DNA of 38,838 nt from a bacterium. Lineage in GTDB: Bacteria > Acidobacteriota > Polarisedimenticolia > Polarisedimenticolales > Polarisedimenticolaceae. The notes beneath the pieces were generated by a model, which searched no databases, was not told the DNA's origin, and was given only the letters and a program-made list of their open reading frames with translations. The stretch lies in the NCBI GenBank assembly GCA_024226515.1, contig JAAELQ010000203.1:1-38838 (forward strand), read 5' to 3'. The position numbers were made by a program, and so were the translations under genes. Of the stretch, positions 34,732 through 38,838 are shown in pieces; position 1 is the stretch's first letter; each line of letters begins with the position of its first letter.

Positions 34732-35253
34732 ATGAAGCCTCTCGACCCGCAGCCCGAGCCCGACTGGGAACCGTTCCACCTACCGTTCGACATCGGCTCC
34801 GGCCGCTCGATGTTCGTCGAGACCGAGGCCGGTCCGACGATTCGCATGCGGTTCTACCGGCGACGCGGCGACGGCGCGCTGGTGGGCCACGTCTGGTTCG
34901 GCGCGGCGACGTTCGGACCGCCGGGATTCGTCCACGGTGGGGTGGTGTCGTACGTGATCGACGAGGCGATGGGGACGGCGGGCTGGCTCGCCGGCTACCC
35001 GGTCGTCGCGGCCAACCTCAACATCGACTACCTCGAGATGACGCCGCTCGGCCAGAACTGCCGCATCGAGGCCACGGTCGACGAGATCCAGCGCAGCAAA
35101 CTGATCCTCGGCGCGACGCTGTCGCTGGACGGTCGCGTGCTGGTGCGCGGGAGCGGCGTGTTCCCGCGTATGCGCCGCGAGCGGATGGAAGCGCTCGCGC
35201 TACGGATGGGGAAAGAAGTTCCGGATCTCGACGGGTTCGACTTCGTGCCTTGA
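34732..35253 (+). CDS. PaaI-family hotdog thioesterase
   Basis: 173 residues, cytoplasmic. The hotdog-fold motif PPGFVHGGVVSYVIDEAMG contains the HGG..DE arrangement of PaaI/YbgC-like acyl-CoA thioesterases, followed by ANLNIDYLEMTPLGQNCRIEA and LILGATLSLDGRVLVRGSG strands. It hydrolyses acyl- or aryl-CoA thioesters by family knowledge; the substrate is unknown. It starts seven bases after the peptidase gene, so they share a transcript although no pathway link is obvious. It ends eight bases from the convergent FG-GAP gene. Confidence 0.9.
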   Translation: MKPLDPQPEPDWEPFHLPFDIGSGRSMFVETEAGPTIRMRFYRRRGDGALVGHVWFGAATFGPPGFVHGGVVSYVIDEAMGTAGWLAGYPVVAANLNIDYLEMTPLGQNCRIEATVDEIQRSKLILGATLSLDGRVLVRGSGVFPRMRRERMEALALRMGKEVPDLDGFDFVP

Positions 35254-35261
35254 CCGCCGGA

Positions 35262-37703
35262 CTAGGGCAGCCACAGCGCGGTGGCGCAGGCGTTGACCGC
35301 CTGGACGCTATACCACAGCATCGCTCCCGGAGGCGGGTCGTCCACGTGCGGCGAGGACAGGCTGAGGCTCGTGGCGATCGGCGTGCAGGGGCCCGCGGTC
35401 GCGTCGCAGGTGCGGATCTCGTAGCCGGGGGTGCCGATCTCCTCCCAGCTCAGCACGGGTTTGGATTGCGGTTGAAGCGATAGGCGGAGACTGTCGCCGA
35501 CGCTGTCGAATTCACCCTGTGGAACAGCCGTCGCATAGCGAAACGAGAGGTACGTCAACGAGGGGTTCGGCGAGGTCACCGCGCCGGGCGAGCCGTCGCA
35601 CGGCATCCCGTCGACGAACGTGACCCCGCCGTCGACCCGGACGGGCTCCGCATTCGGCGAGGCGGCCAGCGGGGAGGCGCGGAACGCGCTGACGCGGGCG
35701 ACGAGGCGGAAGTTGCGCTTCGCCTCGAGGACCACGCTCGTGCGGAAGTAACTCCGCCGATTTCGCGGAGAGGTCGTCCGCTCCCACGATCCGCCCTGCA
35801 CCAGGAGCGGCTGGTCGATGTCCGTGATGTCCCACAGACCGATGTTCATCTCGCCGGAGCCGCAGTCGACGGGCGGCGCAAGCTGCCCGTCGAGGACGAT
35901 CTCCCGGATCTCGATCGCGTCGTCCGCTCCATGCGTGTTGAACACGATGCCGACGAACTGATGGGGGCTCGCGCTCTCGGTCGGTTCAGGCAGGCCGCCG
36001 TTCGGCCCCGCGAGCGCCAGACCGCCGCCTGCCGTCGACAGCAGCGGTGAGGCGAACGGATTCGGATCGTGTCGCACGCCGTCGAGCGTCACGCCGCCGC
36101 AACGTCGAACCTCGATCTCGCGATCGTCCAGGTCGGCGAGGTGCAGACCCTCGAGGACCGGGTTGATGTGTCGATCCACGCGCCAGGTCCCGCGTTGCGG
36201 AAGCTCCGGGAAGTCCACGGAGAGTTCGAGCTCGACGTCCTCGGCATCGTCGTCGGGAGCGGGATCGGGCGGCAAGCCGAAGTGAAGCGCGTAGGCGTTC
36301 TGGTTCAGATAGCCGTGCGAGCTCGCCACGAACTTGCGCCGGCGGTAGCCGTCCTCCGCGCCGGCAATGTGAATCTCGGCGACGGCGCCGTACTCGGTCT
36401 CCAGCCCGGCGGGTACGTCGGCGTCCTCTCCAAGCACACGCACCCGGACGTGTCGCCGCTGCGCGGCAGGTGTCTCGCTCGAGTACAGCGTGTTCTCGTA
36501 GAAGTTCCCGGTCTCGCCCCAGTTGCCGATCGCCGCGTCCAGGTCGCCGTCGTTGTCCCAGTCGCCCCAGGCAGGTGTCGCGGAGTGGATGTGCGCGGAG
36601 GGCAGCTCGTGGGTGGCCACGGTGAAGTGGGGGGCGCCGTCCTCGACGAGACGGTTTCTCCTGAACACCTCGCGCGTGGTGAAGTCGATGTCCCCGTCGT
36701 TGTCCCAGTCCTCGGCGGACATGCCGAGGTTCAACCCGGTCAGGGGACTGTCCACCAGCGACACCTCGGCGGGGAAGAACGTCCCGTCGCCGTGGTTCTC
36801 CCAGATGCGCACGCCCTCGGCGATGTAGACGACGACGAGGTCCTGGTCGCCGTCGAGATCGTAGTCGAAGAACATGGCGCCCTCGTCGCGCGACGAGCGC
36901 AGGCCGATTCCGCTGTCGCTCTCGGCCAGCACGATGAACTGGGGCTGACCGAGCGACGAGCGGTTCTGATACAGCGTTCCGTTGCTGTAGAGGTCGACGT
37001 CTCCGTCGAAGTCGATGTCGGCGAACTGTGCGCCCTCGGGGCGGCCGCTGTCCGGCGGTGGATTGTCCAGCCCGGCGCCGGCGCTGATCTCCGTGAAGCG
37101 GTAGTCGCCGCCGGGGCCGGTCGGACCGAGGTTGTGCAGAAAGAAGTTGCCCGGCCCCCCGGCCCACGGGGGGTAGACCGGCAGGAAGGCATCGAGATTG
37201 CGGTCGCCGTCGACGTCGGCCCAGCACAAGGTCTCGCCGTTCTGGAACGGTTGCGTATCGACGATCAACGGGTCGCCCGCGACGTCCACGAAGTTCGGAC
37301 CGCCGCCGAGGTTCTTCAACAGGTGCATCTTGTCGTCGCCCCAGAACGGAACGCGCGGCTCGGTCCCCAGGTCGGGTAGACCGTCCCGGTTGTAGTCGCC
37401 GAACGACGCACCGTATCTGCGTTCGGCCGGAGGCAGGACGGCGTCGAGGTCCGCGGCCAGCTCCCACGTCGCGCCGCCGACGTTGCGCCACAGGTGCGCC
37501 GAGTGGCAGGCGAACAGATCGATGAAGCCGTCGGCGTCGTAGTCGCCCCAGGAGATCCCCATCGTCTCGCCGAAGTCGAGACCCTCGGGGAAGTCGTCGT
37601 GCGTCCACAGCGACAGCGGAACCTCGATCTCCGCACGTGCCGCCGCACTCGCCGCGAACAGCACGAGCACCAGCGATAACTGCAGAAATCGAGGGGAAGT
37701 CAT
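35262..37703 (-). CDS. Secreted FG-GAP/VCBS protein with ASPIC/UnbV domain
   Basis: 813 residues with a signal peptide (LVLVLFAASAAARA). Residues about 25-400 contain FG-GAP/VCBS calcium loops (GDYDADGFIDLF, GDYNRDGLPDLG, ADVDGDRNLDAF, ADIDFDGDVDLY, FDYDLDGDQDLV, EDWDNDGDIDFT, GDWDNDGDLDAA), again about seven blades. Residues about 410-530 match an ASPIC/UnbV (CRTAC1-like) domain (RRHVRVRVLG ... NQNAYALHFGLP). The rest is beta-rich and ends with a short form of the shared module (PVLSWEEIGTPGYEIRTC ... LWYSVQAVNAC). ATG 37703 is preceded by GAGGTGG with an eight-base C tract in the spacer; an ATG at 37739 is alternative. Surface adhesion or carbohydrate binding is plausible but unproven. Confidence 0.88.
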   Translation of the reverse strand: MTSPRFLQLSLVLVLFAASAAARAEIEVPLSLWTHDDFPEGLDFGETMGISWGDYDADGFIDLFACHSAHLWRNVGGATWELAADLDAVLPPAERRYGASFGDYNRDGLPDLGTEPRVPFWGDDKMHLLKNLGGGPNFVDVAGDPLIVDTQPFQNGETLCWADVDGDRNLDAFLPVYPPWAGGPGNFFLHNLGPTGPGGDYRFTEISAGAGLDNPPPDSGRPEGAQFADIDFDGDVDLYSNGTLYQNRSSLGQPQFIVLAESDSGIGLRSSRDEGAMFFDYDLDGDQDLVVVYIAEGVRIWENHGDGTFFPAEVSLVDSPLTGLNLGMSAEDWDNDGDIDFTTREVFRRNRLVEDGAPHFTVATHELPSAHIHSATPAWGDWDNDGDLDAAIGNWGETGNFYENTLYSSETPAAQRRHVRVRVLGEDADVPAGLETEYGAVAEIHIAGAEDGYRRRKFVASSHGYLNQNAYALHFGLPPDPAPDDDAEDVELELSVDFPELPQRGTWRVDRHINPVLEGLHLADLDDREIEVRRCGGVTLDGVRHDPNPFASPLLSTAGGGLALAGPNGGLPEPTESASPHQFVGIVFNTHGADDAIEIREIVLDGQLAPPVDCGSGEMNIGLWDITDIDQPLLVQGGSWERTTSPRNRRSYFRTSVVLEAKRNFRLVARVSAFRASPLAASPNAEPVRVDGGVTFVDGMPCDGSPGAVTSPNPSLTYLSFRYATAVPQGEFDSVGDSLRLSLQPQSKPVLSWEEIGTPGYEIRTCDATAGPCTPIATSLSLSSPHVDDPPPGAMLWYSVQAVNACATALWLP

Positions 37704-37704
37704 T

Positions 37705-37712
37705 GGGGGGGG
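37705..37712 (-). repeat. Homopolymer of eight G/C between ribosome site and start codon
   Basis: On the coding strand eight consecutive C lie between GAGGTGGT (37713-37720) and ATG 37703. Length changes in the tract would alter the spacing of the ribosome site. Confidence 0.6.
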
Positions 37713-37853
37713 ACCACCTCTACACGGGATGTTACCCATGGAATGTACGGTGGTTTTCCCCGGGAACAGCCGACGAGGTGGCCCGTTGGGCCCCGACTCC
37801 GGCAAATACCGCGAAAACAGAAGGGTCTGCGGATAGAGGAGGCTCAACGCGAC

Positions 37854-37882
37854 TTGGATTCCCACCGATCGGGGCCTATATT
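37854..37882 (+). promoter_or_regulatory. Candidate promoter of the REC-GGDEF gene
   Basis: TTGGAT (37854-37859), a 17-base spacer, TATATT (37877-37882, 5/6 match). The predicted start near 37889 leaves about 33 bases before the GTG at 37922, which supports that start over the far-upstream in-frame codons. Confidence 0.42.
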
Positions 37883-37921
37883 CGACTTTCCGACCACCAG
37901 CACTCGAGGGCCATTCAGTTC

Positions 37922-38836
37922 GTGACGTCCGGCAGGCAGAAACCGCGGATTCTCTACGTCGACGACGAGGCCGACCTGCTGCTTCTCTATCGCGAGCTGC
38001 TCAGCGACGACTATGACGTCGTCACGACACACGATCCGCAGCACGCGCTCGAGCTGCTCGACCGCGAGGACGAGGTCCCGTTCTCGGTGATCGTCTCGGA
38101 CCTGCGCATGCCGCAGATGGACGGTATCGACTTCCTCGCTCGTTGCCGCTTCATCGCTCCGCAGGCCGCGCGCCTGCTGCTGACCGGTCACGCCGACTTC
38201 GACGTCGCGGTCAACGCGATCAACCAGGGGTACGTCTTTCGCTTCTTGACGAAGCCGTGTCCCCAGGAAGTTCTCGAGGAGGCGTTGCGCGCCGCGCTGG
38301 CGCACCACGACGAGGGGCAGGCGAAGCAGCTCCACGATCTGGTCTACCGCGACGACCTGACCCAGCTCTACAACCGGAGATACTTCGACACCCTGCTGCC
38401 CAAGGAGCACGCGCGCTGTGAGCGCCACAGCAGGTCGTACTCGCTGGTGTTCATCGACATGGACGGGCTCAAGGCGGTCAACACGGAACACGGCCATATC
38501 GCCGGAGGTCGCGTGATCGCCCAGACCGGGATGCTGATCGCCGACAACACGAGAGAGTCCAACTTCGCCTTCCGCTTCGGAGGCGACGAGTTCGTCATCC
38601 TCGTCGTCGAGGCGGATCGTGACAGCGCGGAGAAGACGGCACACCGCGTAGTCGACGCCATCGCGCGACACCGGTACGACATCGGCGCCGGCGAGAAGAT
38701 CTCGTTGTCGGCCAGCGCCGGCATCGCGTGCTATCCGCGCGACGGCCGGACGCCGGAGCAGATGCTCAAGAGCGCCGACGAGGCCATGTATCGAGCCAAG
38801 GCCACGGACGAAGACGCCGTGGTCTGCTTCTCCTGA
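37922..38836 (+). CDS. Response regulator with diguanylate cyclase (REC-GGDEF)
   Basis: 304 residues, cytoplasmic. The REC domain (about 9-125) has the acidic pair (YVDDE, Asp14/15), phospho-acceptor Asp60 (VIVSDLRMPQMDG), a switch Thr in LLLTGHAD and Lys111 in FLTKPC. The GGDEF domain (about 140-300) has an intact active site FGGDEF (220-224) and DMDGLKAVNTEHGH, so it should make c-di-GMP from two GTP. The inhibitory I-site, RxxD in most cyclases, reads RESN (211-214) here, so product inhibition may be lost. The start is GTG 37922, with GAGGG upstream and a promoter match; open sequence to 37637 runs across the divergent gene. The partner histidine kinase is not in the window. It resembles PleD/WspR-type regulators. 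Confidence 0.9.
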   Translation: MTSGRQKPRILYVDDEADLLLLYRELLSDDYDVVTTHDPQHALELLDREDEVPFSVIVSDLRMPQMDGIDFLARCRFIAPQAARLLLTGHADFDVAVNAINQGYVFRFLTKPCPQEVLEEALRAALAHHDEGQAKQLHDLVYRDDLTQLYNRRYFDTLLPKEHARCERHSRSYSLVFIDMDGLKAVNTEHGHIAGGRVIAQTGMLIADNTRESNFAFRFGGDEFVILVVEADRDSAEKTAHRVVDAIARHRYDIGAGEKISLSASAGIACYPRDGRTPEQMLKSADEAMYRAKATDEDAVVCFS

Positions 38837-38838
38837 TC

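Overview
The window is a GC-rich bacterial chromosome segment with no rRNA, tRNA, CRISPR array, insertion sequence or phage gene that I can see. The gene content is secreted thrombospondin-type-3/MopE, FG-GAP and dockerin-like proteins, a type IV pilin operon, a PhoD-like phosphatase, an M14 peptidase and a REC-GGDEF protein. It resembles what I associate with uncultured Acidobacteriota (Polarisedimenticolia/Thermoanaerobaculia-like) or related environmental lineages. That placement is an inference from gene content only; nothing in the window is a phylogenetic marker.

Layout. 1-2183 (-): a secreted MopE/TSP3 protein cut by the window edge. 2534-5340 (-): a TPR protein followed by an MFS transporter, probably one transcript. 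5519-7676 (+): an MJ1255-type glycosyltransferase coupled to an App1-like phosphatase lipoprotein. 7648-8221 (-): a broken haloalkane dehalogenase gene. 8289-9470 (+): a small orphan secretin. 9479-11508 (-): a decayed tandem duplication of a CNNM-type membrane protein gene and a DUF4287/DUF5655 gene, of which one copy of each survives. 11523-20978: five consecutive secreted proteins (TSP3; seven-bladed FG-GAP propeller; alkaline-phosphatase-superfamily enzyme with a LamG domain; short-repeat protein; protein made only of dockerin-like loops). 21015-24872 (-): a four-gene minor pilin operon (FimT/GspH-, PilV-, PilW- and PilX-like) read from an AT-rich promoter island. 24994-25836 (+): a zinc-ribbon single-pass membrane protein. 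25952-29094 (-): glpK and an ABC-F ATPase with overlapping start and stop codons. 29248-31077 (+): a PhoD-like phosphatase whose 3' end runs into the antisense of an ABC-F tail remnant. 31226-35253 (+): a small membrane protein, an M14 peptidase and a PaaI-type thioesterase. 35262-37703 (-): an FG-GAP/ASPIC secreted protein. 37922-38836 (+): a response regulator with a diguanylate cyclase domain.

How it fits together. Much of the window encodes the cell surface and export: at least ten products carry a signal peptide or lipoprotein-like leader, and five are built from acidic calcium-loop repeats. Six of the secreted proteins share a cysteine-containing C-terminal or near-C-terminal module (pattern: L-x-W, then a Tyr/Arg strand, a Cys, a Pro turn, and a YYLV-like strand). 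This module is the most interesting candidate for an undescribed common system, such as sorting, anchoring or a conserved Fn3-like fold. The pilin operon, orphan secretin and c-di-GMP enzyme are compatible with a surface lifestyle, but nothing in the sequence links them directly to the secreted proteins. The window also records genome decay: one frameshifted and internally deleted enzyme gene, one tandem duplication eroding from both ends, and one ABC-F gene reduced to its last codons.
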